From: Nocardia jejuensis NBRC 103114
GTDB taxonomy: Bacteria; Actinomycetota; Actinomycetes; Mycobacteriales; Mycobacteriaceae
Direction of reading: 5' to 3'
Length of the DNA stretch: 64,000 nt
Assembly: GCF_001613145.1 (NCBI RefSeq)
Contig: NZ_BDBU01000005.1
Location: 186,001-250,000, forward strand
The translations under genes and the position numbers were made by a program. The notes below the pieces were generated by a model. The model was not told where the DNA came from, did no database searches, and worked only from the letters and a program-made list of their open reading frames with translations. Positions 51,588 to 59,519 of this stretch are shown piece by piece; within the stretch, counting starts at the first letter, position 1, and the number at the start of each line of letters is the position of its first letter.

Positions 51588-52006
51588 TCGCCGACCATAG
51601 CGCGGGAGATGACCTCGAAATCGTGCGCGGTGAGTTCGACCAGGCCGCGGCGGAGCACGATGCCCCAGTTGGGTGTGCTGGTCAGGTCGAGGTCGCCGCG
51701 CAGGTCGTCGATGGGGGTCTGCCGGGCGGTGGGGTCGTAGGTGACCGCGCGCCGCCAGGGGCGGAAGCAGCCGCCCTGATCCTCGGCCTGCCAGACCGGA
51801 CGGTCGTCGATGGAACCCAGCGCGGTGAACGCCTTGATCGGCTCGCCCTCGCGCATTCCGGTGCGGGGTGAGTAGTACACGAAGCCGTCACCGGCGCTCA
51901 TGCGCTCGACGGGAGCGCGCTTGCCATGATTGACCTGGGCGATTCCGAGTTCGACGCCGCGCTGGACATGGTCGCGCGAGACGACGGCGAGCCAGTACCT
52001 CCTCAT
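51584..52006 (-). CDS. EVE-domain protein
   Basis: Protein of 140 residues consisting of one EVE (PUA-like) domain, a fold that binds modified nucleic-acid bases. It starts MRRYWLAVVSRDHVQRGVEL and contains GDGFVYYSPRTGM and NWGIVLRRGLVELTAHDF, the standard pattern. Overlaps both neighbours by 4 bp (ATGA and GTGA), so it is translated with them. Role in this operon unknown; EVE proteins occur in restriction and RNA-modification contexts, but none is seen here. Confidence 0.85.
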   Translation of the reverse strand: MRRYWLAVVSRDHVQRGVELGIAQVNHGKRAPVERMSAGDGFVYYSPRTGMREGEPIKAFTALGSIDDRPVWQAEDQGGCFRPWRRAVTYDPTARQTPIDDLRGDLDLTSTPNWGIVLRRGLVELTAHDFEVISRAMVGE

Positions 52007-52425
52007 GACCGCACCCCCTCGGCGACGGCGATCAGCGCGGCCAGATCGGGCTGGACGGACTTGGCGAGGTCGGCTCCCATGATCTTGGTCCAGAACCAGC
52101 GCAGCGGGCCCTCGATCCGGACGCGGACGGTGAGCGTGGTGAGGCCGTCGGCCGCGGTGATCTCGTGGTCGAACACGAGTCGCGCGCCGATGAGCTTGGA
52201 CACATCGACGAAGGCGGTGTCGGTGAGTTTCTCCACGACGAAACCGACCTTGGGACCCCCCTTGGGCTTGAGCGTGCCGGTGGCGCCCTGGACGAACGGG
52301 CCGTCCAGGCGCACCCATTCGGTGTCCTGATTCCATTCGGGCCAGGTGGCCATGTCGGCCCAGCGCGCGAAAAAGGCGGCGGGCTCGGCGGTCGAGGTGG
52401 CGGTGGCGGTAGCGATGAAGTTCAT
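52003..52425 (-). CDS. SRPBCC-family (polyketide cyclase/START-like) protein, leaderless
   Basis: Protein of 140 residues of the SRPBCC superfamily: ATSTAEPAAFFARWADMATW, then a helix-grip fold with VVEKLTDTAFVDVSKLIGAR and C-terminal helix. ATG 52425 is separated from the 26-bp palindrome by one base and has no ribosome-binding site, so it is probably a leaderless mRNA whose start point is inside the operator. An in-frame upstream extension is not supported. First gene of the three-gene operon. Confidence 0.85.
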   Translation of the reverse strand: MNFIATATATSTAEPAAFFARWADMATWPEWNQDTEWVRLDGPFVQGATGTLKPKGGPKVGFVVEKLTDTAFVDVSKLIGARLVFDHEITAADGLTTLTVRVRIEGPLRWFWTKIMGADLAKSVQPDLAALIAVAEGVRS

Positions 52426-52426
52426 G

Positions 52427-52452
52427 TATTTAGTATGCGCGCATACTAAATA
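52427..52452. promoter_or_regulatory. 26-bp perfect palindrome at the SRPBCC-EVE-MarR operon start
   Basis: Half-site TATTTAGTATGCG is repeated exactly as its complement. It ends one base before the SRPBCC start codon and lies 56 bp upstream of the divergent mycoredoxin gene. The size and symmetry fit a MarR dimer operator overlapping the transcription start. Confidence 0.85.
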
Positions 52453-52508
52453 GTCGTCAAGACCCGACTTCCGGGAACACGAGCCGCGAGGTCGACGTTG
52501 CACGATCC

Positions 52509-52760
52509 GTGACTGCAACGGACCTGACCATGTACTCGACCACCTGGTGTGGATACTGCCGTCGGCTGAAGACTCAGCTCGACGAAGCCGGTATCACCTA
52601 CGAGGTGATCGATATCGAAGACCACCCCGAGGCCGCCGACTTCGTCGGCAGTGTCAACAACGGGAACCATGTGGTGCCGACGATCAAGTACCACGACGGC
52701 TCCACTGCCACGAACCCCACCCTCGCGCAGGTCAAGCAGGCCCTCGCCGCGATCGGCTGA
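52509..52760 (+). CDS. mrx1: Mycoredoxin (glutaredoxin-like)
   Basis: Glutaredoxin-fold oxidoreductase of 83 residues that uses mycothiol to reduce protein disulphides. The active site is CGYC (in STTWCGYCRRLK), and the TIKY and NHVVPT segments belong to the thioredoxin fold. It matches mycoredoxin-1 (Rv3198A-like) by length, motif and position next to nudC and uvrD2. Start GTG 52509. It ends at a T-rich hairpin terminator. Confidence 0.93.
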   Translation: MTATDLTMYSTTWCGYCRRLKTQLDEAGITYEVIDIEDHPEAADFVGSVNNGNHVVPTIKYHDGSTATNPTLAQVKQALAAIG

Positions 52761-52884
52761 GCTCGCCTCACCGGTCGCTCGTAGACGCACTGCTCGGTCG
52801 GCACGGCCGCCGGTCAGGGATCGCCCTCGGACAGCGCCGCTGCCGAATCCACCGCGCGGGGACGAGCAACAGCGTTCGACAGCG

Positions 52885-52922
52885 AAGCCGCACACCCGGA
52901 TCGACCAGGTGTGCGGCTTTTT
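52885..52922 (+). terminator. Intrinsic terminator after mycoredoxin
   Basis: A 12-bp stem (AAGCCGCACACC, 52885-52896; complement 52908-52919), loop of 11 nt, followed by a run of five T (52918-52922). Confidence 0.85.
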
Positions 52923-52951
52923 CGCGCCTTCAGGGAACTATTGCACCCGAG

Positions 52952-53857
52952 TCAGCCTGCGGCAGCCCAGGATTCGACGATGGTGCGGGCGATGGAGATC
53001 GAACCCGGCAGCAGCAGCCGGGCGCCGGGGTCGCTGCCCCACTCCCCCGCCGACAGTGCCGCGCGCACCTCGTCACGGGAGAACCAGTGCGCTTCGACGA
53101 TCTCGCCGTCGTGGAAGGTCAAGGGCTGCTCCGGATCCGCGACCGCGGTGAAGCCCAGCATGAGCGAGCGCGGGAACGGCCACGGCTGGCTGCCCAGGTA
53201 GCGGATGTCGGTGACGTCGACGCCGACCTCTTCGCGCAGTTCGCGTTCGACGCACCGCTCGAGCGATTCCCCGGCCTCGACGAAACCGGCGAGCAGCGAG
53301 AACAATCCGTTGGGCCAGGAGTTCTGCCGGCCGAGCAGAACCCGGTCCGCGCCGTCGGTGATCAGGCAGATGACGGCCGGATCGATGCGCGGGAACTCCT
53401 CGTGCCCGCCCTCGCTGGTGCGGGACCAGCCGGCATTGGTCGCGTGGGTCGGCGTGCCGTCTCCGGCGCTGAAGCGGGCCTTGTCGTGCCAGTTCAGCAG
53501 GGCGATGGCGGTGGAGAGCAGGCCGGTGCCGAATTCGTCGAGTTGCAGGGTGGACCCGAAAGCACGCAGATCGAGCAGGGTCCCCTCGATCTCGTTGTCG
53601 CGCACCGCCCACAGGTGTGTGCTCTCACGCACCCCCAGGAAGACCACGTCCGGCGACGGTTCGGCCGATAGCGCTGACGCCTCGTCCAGCACCACGGTCT
53701 CACCGTCGAAGCGCACCTGACCACGGCGGTTCATGCGCAGCAGCTTCGCGTGCGCCCAGCCCTCTTTCAGAGCCTGCTCGTCCGAGCGGAGGTCCTCCGC
53801 ACGATCGAGGGTGGAGCGGGACAGAACCGGGACCGCGTTCAGCTGAAATCCAGACAC
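52952..53857 (-). CDS. nudC: NADH pyrophosphatase NudC without zinc cysteines
   Basis: Nudix hydrolase of 301 residues that cleaves NAD(H) to NMN and AMP. The Nudix box GFVEAGESLERCVERELREE and the NADH-specific SQPWPFPRSLMLGF are both intact. The zinc ribbon normally between domains, with motifs like FCxxCG and CxxCG, is here FSAGDGT and RTSEGGH: all four Cys are replaced, while the neighbouring residues and EEFPRIDPAVICL stay aligned. The enzyme probably does not bind zinc. Rv3199c-like in gene order. ATG 53857. Confidence 0.93.
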   Translation of the reverse strand: MSGFQLNAVPVLSRSTLDRAEDLRSDEQALKEGWAHAKLLRMNRRGQVRFDGETVVLDEASALSAEPSPDVVFLGVRESTHLWAVRDNEIEGTLLDLRAFGSTLQLDEFGTGLLSTAIALLNWHDKARFSAGDGTPTHATNAGWSRTSEGGHEEFPRIDPAVICLITDGADRVLLGRQNSWPNGLFSLLAGFVEAGESLERCVERELREEVGVDVTDIRYLGSQPWPFPRSLMLGFTAVADPEQPLTFHDGEIVEAHWFSRDEVRAALSAGEWGSDPGARLLLPGSISIARTIVESWAAAG

Positions 53858-53871
53858 AGGTCGAGACTAGA

Positions 53872-54840
53872 TCAGCTCTGTACGCGACGGACGTACAGCA
53901 CCTTGTCCGTGGTCTCCAGCGCGTCCACCTCGGGCTCGCCGACCCGGATCAGGACGCCGTTGCGCACGACGCCGAGCACGATGTCACGCAGGTGCCGCGG
54001 CGATCCGCCCGCTTCCTCCGGTTCCACCTCGCGTTCGGCGATGGCGAAACCCGCCTCGGGGGTGAGCAGATCCTCGATCATCTCCACGACGGTCGGGGTG
54101 GTGGTGGCGATGCCGAGCAGGCGGCCCGCGGTCTCCGACGACACGACCACCGAATCCGCGCCGGACTGGCGCAGCAGATGCGTGTTCTCGGCCTCGCGGA
54201 CGGCGGCGGAGATTCGCGCCTTGGGGTTGATCTCGCGAGCGGTGAGGGTGACCAGGACCGCGGTGTCGTCGCGGTTGGGGGCGATCACGATCGCGGAGGC
54301 GTGCTGAACTCCGGCCAGCCGCAACACATCCGAACGCGTCGCCGAACCCTGCACGGTCACCAGGCCCGCGTTGGCGGCGGCCTCGAGGACGTTGGCGTCG
54401 GTGTCCACCACGACGATATCGCTGGGCTGCACACCGTCCCCGAGCATGGCGTCGACCGCGGTACGGCCCTTGGTGCCGTAGCCGACGACCACGGTGTGAT
54501 TGCGCACGGTGTGCCTCCATCGCTGAATCTTGAAAGCCTGCCGGGACCGTTCGGTCAGCACCGACAGGGTGGTGCCGACCAGGACGATGAGGAAGAGGAT
54601 CCGCAGCGGCGTGACGACGAGAATATTGACCAGCCGCGCGGACGGCGTGACCGGAGTGATGTCGCCGTATCCCGTGGTGGAGAGCGACACCGTGGCGTAG
54701 TAGGCCGCGTCCAGCAGCGACATCTCTTCGCGAGCGTTGTCGTGGTACCCGGCGCGGCCGAGGTACACCACCCCGGTGGCGATCGTCAGCAGCACGACGG
54801 CCATGGCCAGGCGGCGGGCCAGCGACGTCCACGGACTCAT
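53872..54840 (-). CDS. Ion-channel protein with RCK (TrkA-N) domain
   Basis: Potassium channel subunit of 322 residues. Two membrane helices (MAVVLLTIATGVVYLG and ILFLIVLVGTTLSVLT) flank a pore loop containing the selectivity filter TTGYGD. The C-terminal RCK/TrkA-N domain (VVVGYGTKGRTAVDAML) binds nucleotide or ligand and gates the pore; a TrkA-C domain follows. Start ATG 54840 is a compromise; an in-frame ATG at 54930 would add 30 residues. Rv3200c-like. Close to nudC (14 bp). Confidence 0.88.
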   Translation of the reverse strand: MSPWTSLARRLAMAVVLLTIATGVVYLGRAGYHDNAREEMSLLDAAYYATVSLSTTGYGDITPVTPSARLVNILVVTPLRILFLIVLVGTTLSVLTERSRQAFKIQRWRHTVRNHTVVVGYGTKGRTAVDAMLGDGVQPSDIVVVDTDANVLEAAANAGLVTVQGSATRSDVLRLAGVQHASAIVIAPNRDDTAVLVTLTAREINPKARISAAVREAENTHLLRQSGADSVVVSSETAGRLLGIATTTPTVVEMIEDLLTPEAGFAIAEREVEPEEAGGSPRHLRDIVLGVVRNGVLIRVGEPEVDALETTDKVLYVRRVQS

Positions 54841-55379
54841 CTGCACGGTCGGGACTCGAAGGATGCCCACCAGGGCGAAATCGGGACGGTCGGTCAACGT
54901 GGCCAACCCCCGCGACGAATCACCGAACATAGGACCCACCGGACATCTCTGGGACTGCTGGCTGCGGCACAGGACCGGAGCGTACCGCCAGAACCGCCGA
55001 AACGCGCCCTCGACCAGCGCGCGTCGCCGAGTTGCCTCGCGCTCGACCCCGCTGACACAGGATCGGGAACGGCCGTCGGAGGATGTGCGCGTGGACCCTG
55101 GGCGACGGGGAGTGAAGCGGCAGAGCCGAATTCGGACAGCCGGTGCGGGTGGACGAGATGCGGGCAGATGCCGCTGCGCGCGCACCGGTGTCCGGGTTCC
55201 GATGCGGCGACTACCCAGCCGGGATCCGGCGGCACCGATTCGGGTCGGGTGCGGGCCAGTGGAGGCGGACCCGAGTCATAGACAGCAAGACCGACGGCGA
55301 AACACGGACGGGCACGCCCCCAGCGAGACCTGCAAGCACCCCGCACAGCGTGCCGAGCAGGTCGGCCTCGGCGGCGGGG
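54841..55379. other. Interval without a recognisable gene between channel and adnB
   Basis: About 540 bp. Open frames on both strands have Arg/Pro-biased sequence and no family motif. The first 90 bp may be the N-terminal extension of the channel gene if it starts at 54930. Confidence 0.5.
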
Positions 55380-58300
55380 TCAGCCGAGATCCGGCGGCAC
55401 CGATTCGACGTCGGGTGGGGGCTCGAAGTCCGGTGGGGGCTCGGGGTCGAGTGACGGGGGCTGCGCTCGGTCATCGCCGGGGGGATCGCCTGCGGTGCCG
55501 CGGCTCCGCAGGGTGCCGACGTCGATTCCCGCATCCGAGTCGTAGTCATCCGGGTCGCCCGGGTCCTCCGGGGTGCTCCGGTCGTTCGGCTCGCCCGCGA
55601 TGCCCGGGTCGCTCGGGTCGTACGGCTCAGCCGGGTCGTCCGGGATGCCCGGGTCGTCGAGCCGTGGGGGCGTGGGGGCTTCGCGCACGGGGGCCGCGGT
55701 GCGGATCAGGTCCTCGAGTTCGGCGGGGCCCGCGAGGTGGTCGGGGGCGATGGTGCGGCCGGTGCGCACGTAGTGGAAGGCCGCGCCGGTGCGGGCGAGC
55801 AGCTCGGCCTCGGGGACGCCGGTGCGGGCCGATTCCAGACGCGCCCAGGCGAGGCGGTAGACGGCCAGCTGGATGGCGACCGAATCCTCGTCCGCGCGTT
55901 TGGGTTCCGCGCCGGTCTTCCAGTCCACGACGATCCAGCCACCATCGGGTTCACGGAAGATGGCGTCCATGCGGCCGCGAATCACCGTGCCCGCCAAGGT
56001 GGTCTCGAAGGAGACCTCGACCTCGATGGGATTGCGGTCGGCCCACTGTGAGGCGAGGAACGCCTCCTGCAGGCGGACGAGTTCGGCGTCGCGATCGGTG
56101 ATGTCCTCCGCGCCGGGGAGTTCGTCGAAGCCGAGCAGGCGGGCGCCGCCGAACCAGCGTTGCAGCCAGGCGTGGAATGCGGTGCCGCGGCGGGTGAACG
56201 GGCTGGGCGGGTACGGCAGCGGACGACGCAGGCGCGCGGCGAGTTTCGCCGGGTCCGCACGCAGGTCCACCAGCGAGGTCGCGGCGAGCTGGCCGGGCAG
56301 TTCCACCTCGCGCACCGATCGTTCGGCGGCCAGGTGTTCGGCCAGCAGGGCGTCCACGTCGGTCTCCCAGCCTTCGGGGTCCGGGTCTTCGTCCGGGTCG
56401 TCGCGATCCGGGTCCTCGGACGGATCGCCCGAATCCCGCGGTGGCTCGGCGAATTCCGGGCCGAAGTCGAGTTCGGTCTGGCGCGGGCGCGCCTCCTCGT
56501 GCAGGGCGAGCAGAGCGGATTTGACCAGAGTCGCTCCCTCCTCGACGAATTCGCGGCGCGAGCCGAGCGGGTCGCGTGGCCACAAGGCGGTCTGCGGGTT
56601 GTCCGTGAAGGGGTTGGCGGCATCGGCTTCGGGCGGATCGTCCCAGCGGTCCATGCGGACGCCGCGAGACAGCGCCGAGCCCGGGATTTCGGCGGCGTGC
56701 TTGAGCTCCAGCAGAAAGTCCGAGGGGCCCTTGGGTTTCGAGCCCGTCTCGGCCCAGTGGTGGGCCGAGACGAACAGCACTCGCTCGGTGCGGGTGAGGG
56801 CGACGTAGAACAATCGCCGATCCTCGTCCAGCCGCCGGCGGCCGAGGGCCTTCTTGTGCTCGTCGAGCGCCCGTTCCAGATCCGTGCGGTCGTAGATGTC
56901 CGCGAGATCCAGGACGGGAACGCCGTCGGTGGCGTCGTCCTGCTGCCGGTCGCCGCGCAGCTGAGTGGGAAGTTCGGCGAGCGCGCCCATCCAGGTGGTG
57001 GTGCCGGTACCGGACGGGAACGTGCCCTCGACCACGTGCGGGACGGCCACCACCTCCCATTCCAGGCCCTTGGCGGCGTGCACCGTGAGCACCTGCACGC
57101 GGTCGTGCGCGACCTCCACCTCGCCCGGTTCCAGCCCGTTCTCGACTTCCTCCGCGGCGGAGAGGAACTCGAGCAGGCCGGACAGCGAGGCACGGTGGTC
57201 GGCGGAGTACCCGGCGACGACCTCGGCGAAGGCGTCCAGGTGTTCGCGGCCCGCCGTGGCCACCGTCCGGCGCGCCTGGGTTTCCACGCCGACGCCGATG
57301 GTGCGCTCCACATCCGCGACAAGTTCCGGCAACGGTTGCCCACCGCGTTCGCGCAGCGCGCCCAACTCCTGCCCGAGCAGGCCGATCCGCTCGAACCCCA
57401 CCGCCGAATACTCTTCCGCCTCACCGGGATCGGCGATGGCGTCGCCGAGTCCCGCCCGCTCGGCGGGCTCGGGAGCGACCTCCCGCAATGCCTCGTCCAG
57501 CGAGCCGGTATCGGTGATCTCGGCATTGTTTCCGGCCGGTCGCCGAATCGACAGCTCGCGCGCCCGACGAGACAGCGCCGCGATGTCCGCCAGGCCGATC
57601 CGCCAGCGCGCGCCGGTGAGAATCCGCATGGCCGCGCTGCCCGCCGACGGGTCCGCGATCACCCGCAGCGTGGCCACGATATCGGCCACCTCCGGGGTGT
57701 GCAGCAGCCCGCCCAGCCCCACGATCTCCACCGGTAACCCGTGTTCGCGCAACGCCTCCGCCAGCGGGGCCGCATCCGCGTTCCGCCGCACCAGCACCGC
57801 CGAGGTGGGCGGCTCGCGGCCCTCGTCCGCCGCCGCCTGCCATTCCGCAGCGATTCGCTCCGCCAGCCAATCGCGTTCCTGTACAACTGTTTCCGTCAGA
57901 GCCAGCGCAACCACACCGGGCGTCGCGCCCGGCCGGGGCCGCAGCGCGTCCACCGTCACGCCCCCGCCCTCGATCGCCCGCAGTCGCAGCGGATCAGCCA
58001 CCAGATTCGCCAGGTCCAACGCCTCGGGCGGATTCCGCCAACTGGTCAGCAATGGCAGCACCGGCGCGGGAACCCCGGGCGCCCAGGGAAAGTCGGTGGC
58101 GAACCGAGGCAGGTTCGCCGCCGAGGCGCCGCGCCAGCCGTAGATCGACTGCATCGGATCCCCGACCGCCGTCACCGCCAGCCGCTGCGCTGTGCCACCG
58201 ACCCCGGCAGGCTCTGCCGAACCGGCCGGCTGTCCCGGCCTGGCCTGCTGTCCCGACTCAACCGGCCGTTCTGACTCAGCCGGCAGTCCTGACTCAGCCG

Positions 58301-59519
58301 ACCGTCCTGACACAGCCGACCGTCCTGACACAGCCGACCGTCCTGACTCAGCCGACCGTTCCGGCCGGGCCGACCGTTCCGGCCCGGCTATCTGCCCAGA
58401 CGTCTCGACGCCGAAGGCCCGCTCCGGCTCCGCACCACTCTCCGACATCTGCGGTTCGCGCAGCGCGCCGCCGCCGACGGGAGGCCCGGCACGTTCGGTG
58501 ATCGCCTCGCCGACCGGGCTGCGGTCGGGGTTGTCGTGTTCGTGGGCATCCGCGGCTCGGGGGTTGTGGGGCTTGTCCACGTGGGGCCCCGGGGTTATGT
58601 GCGCCGTCGTGTCGCCCGCGCCGAAGAGCGACGAGAGCAGGATGCGCTGGGCGTGGCCGGTGTCCTGGTATTCGTCGAGCAGGACCAGGCGGAAGCGGGT
58701 GCGTTCGGCCATGCCGACTTCGGGGTGCAGGGCCGCCAGGCGGGCCGACAGGGACATCTGCGCGCCGAAGTCGAGAGCGCCTCGGCGGTGGAGTTCCTCG
58801 GCGAGGCGGGCCACCAGCGGCAGCAGGGCGACTCGTTCGTGCTGGGCTTCGAGCAGGTCCAGCAGCGCCTTCTTGGGGCCGCCCTTCTGACGAGGCCCGG
58901 CCGGAAGGGTGTGCACGAGACGGTCGAGTTCCTCATGGGCACTGGCCAATTGCTGGGGTTCGACCAGGTGCTCGGCGAGCTGGCCGGACAGGGCGAGCAC
59001 GGCCTCGGTGACGCCGACGGGGCTGCGGTCGGTGTCGAGATCCCCGTCCCAGCTGGACACGACGCGATAGGCGAGCTGCCAGAGCTGGGTCTGGGTGAGC
59101 AGGGTGGCGGTGGGTTCGACGGGGAGCAGCAGGCCGTATTCGGTGAGCAGGCGACCTGCGTAGGAGTGGTAGGTGCTGATCTCGGGTTCGGAGCCGGTGA
59201 GCAGCGCGCGCAATCCGCCGGTGGGGTCGATGTCGCGCAGCAGCGGGGCGCCCGCCAGGCGAGCCAGGCGGGTGCGAATGCGAGTGGTCAACTGCTGGGC
59301 GGCTTTTCGAGTGAAGGTGAGGCCGAGCACCTGTTCGGGTTCGACCAGGCCGTTGGCGACCATCCACACCACGCGGGCGGCCATGGTCTCGGTTTTGCCC
59401 GCGCCCGCCCCGGCCACGACCAGGGTCGGTCCGGGCGGCGCGGAGATGACAGCGGCCTGCTCCTCGGTGGGCGGAGGCAGGCCCAACGCGTCGGCGAGCT
59501 GACGCGGGGTGATTCTCAC
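55380..59519 (-). CDS. adnB: AdnB helicase-nuclease subunit with large low-complexity insert
   Basis: Second subunit of the AdnAB double-strand-break resection enzyme (1379 residues). N-terminal UvrD-type motor: Walker A AGAGAGKTE (about residues 36-44), motif II LLDEYQDTGH (about 278), motif III GDPMQSIYGWRGA (about 450), and [21 protein letters not shown]-terminal RecB-type nuclease is present, with the VVDWKTG motif near residue 1195. A stretch of about 130 low-complexity residues with repeats (about residues 300-440) splits motif II from III, and the last 110 residues are Asp/Pro-rich. GTG start overlaps the adnA stop (GTGA). Confidence 0.94.
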   Translation of the reverse strand: MRITPRQLADALGLPPPTEEQAAVISAPPGPTLVVAGAGAGKTETMAARVVWMVANGLVEPEQVLGLTFTRKAAQQLTTRIRTRLARLAGAPLLRDIDPTGGLRALLTGSEPEISTYHSYAGRLLTEYGLLLPVEPTATLLTQTQLWQLAYRVVSSWDGDLDTDRSPVGVTEAVLALSGQLAEHLVEPQQLASAHEELDRLVHTLPAGPRQKGGPKKALLDLLEAQHERVALLPLVARLAEELHRRGALDFGAQMSLSARLAALHPEVGMAERTRFRLVLLDEYQDTGHAQRILLSSLFGAGDTTAHITPGPHVDKPHNPRAADAHEHDNPDRSPVGEAITERAGPPVGGGALREPQMSESGAEPERAFGVETSGQIAGPERSARPERSAESGRSAVSGRSAVSGRSAESGLPAESERPVESGQQARPGQPAGSAEPAGVGGTAQRLAVTAVGDPMQSIYGWRGASAANLPRFATDFPWAPGVPAPVLPLLTSWRNPPEALDLANLVADPLRLRAIEGGGVTVDALRPRPGATPGVVALALTETVVQERDWLAERIAAEWQAAADEGREPPTSAVLVRRNADAAPLAEALREHGLPVEIVGLGGLLHTPEVADIVATLRVIADPSAGSAAMRILTGARWRIGLADIAALSRRARELSIRRPAGNNAEITDTGSLDEALREVAPEPAERAGLGDAIADPGEAEEYSAVGFERIGLLGQELGALRERGGQPLPELVADVERTIGVGVETQARRTVATAGREHLDAFAEVVAGYSADHRASLSGLLEFLSAAEEVENGLEPGEVEVAHDRVQVLTVHAAKGLEWEVVAVPHVVEGTFPSGTGTTTWMGALAELPTQLRGDRQQDDATDGVPVLDLADIYDRTDLERALDEHKKALGRRRLDEDRRLFYVALTRTERVLFVSAHHWAETGSKPKGPSDFLLELKHAAEIPGSALSRGVRMDRWDDPPEADAANPFTDNPQTALWPRDPLGSRREFVEEGATLVKSALLALHEEARPRQTELDFGPEFAEPPRDSGDPSEDPDRDDPDEDPDPEGWETDVDALLAEHLAAERSVREVELPGQLAATSLVDLRADPAKLAARLRRPLPYPPSPFTRRGTAFHAWLQRWFGGARLLGFDELPGAEDITDRDAELVRLQEAFLASQWADRNPIEVEVSFETTLAGTVIRGRMDAIFREPDGGWIVVDWKTGAEPKRADEDSVAIQLAVYRLAWARLESARTGVPEAELLARTGAAFHYVRTGRTIAPDHLAGPAELEDLIRTAAPVREAPTPPRLDDPGIPDDPAEPYDPSDPGIAGEPNDRSTPEDPGDPDDYDSDAGIDVGTLRSRGTAGDPPGDDRAQPPSLDPEPPPDFEPPPDVESVPPDLG
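58271..58378. repeat. 18-bp tandem repeat, six copies, inside adnB
   Basis: Units CTGACTCAGCCGACCGTC and variants at 58271, 58289, 58307, 58325, 58343 and 58361. On the coding strand they give RSAESG/RSAVSG. In frame, so copy number can change without loss of function; it forms part of the linker between motor motifs II and III. Confidence 0.9.

Noticed and set aside
53617..55281. Long plus-strand frame across nudC and the channel gene
   Set aside because: Antisense to two clear genes; no recognisable sequence.
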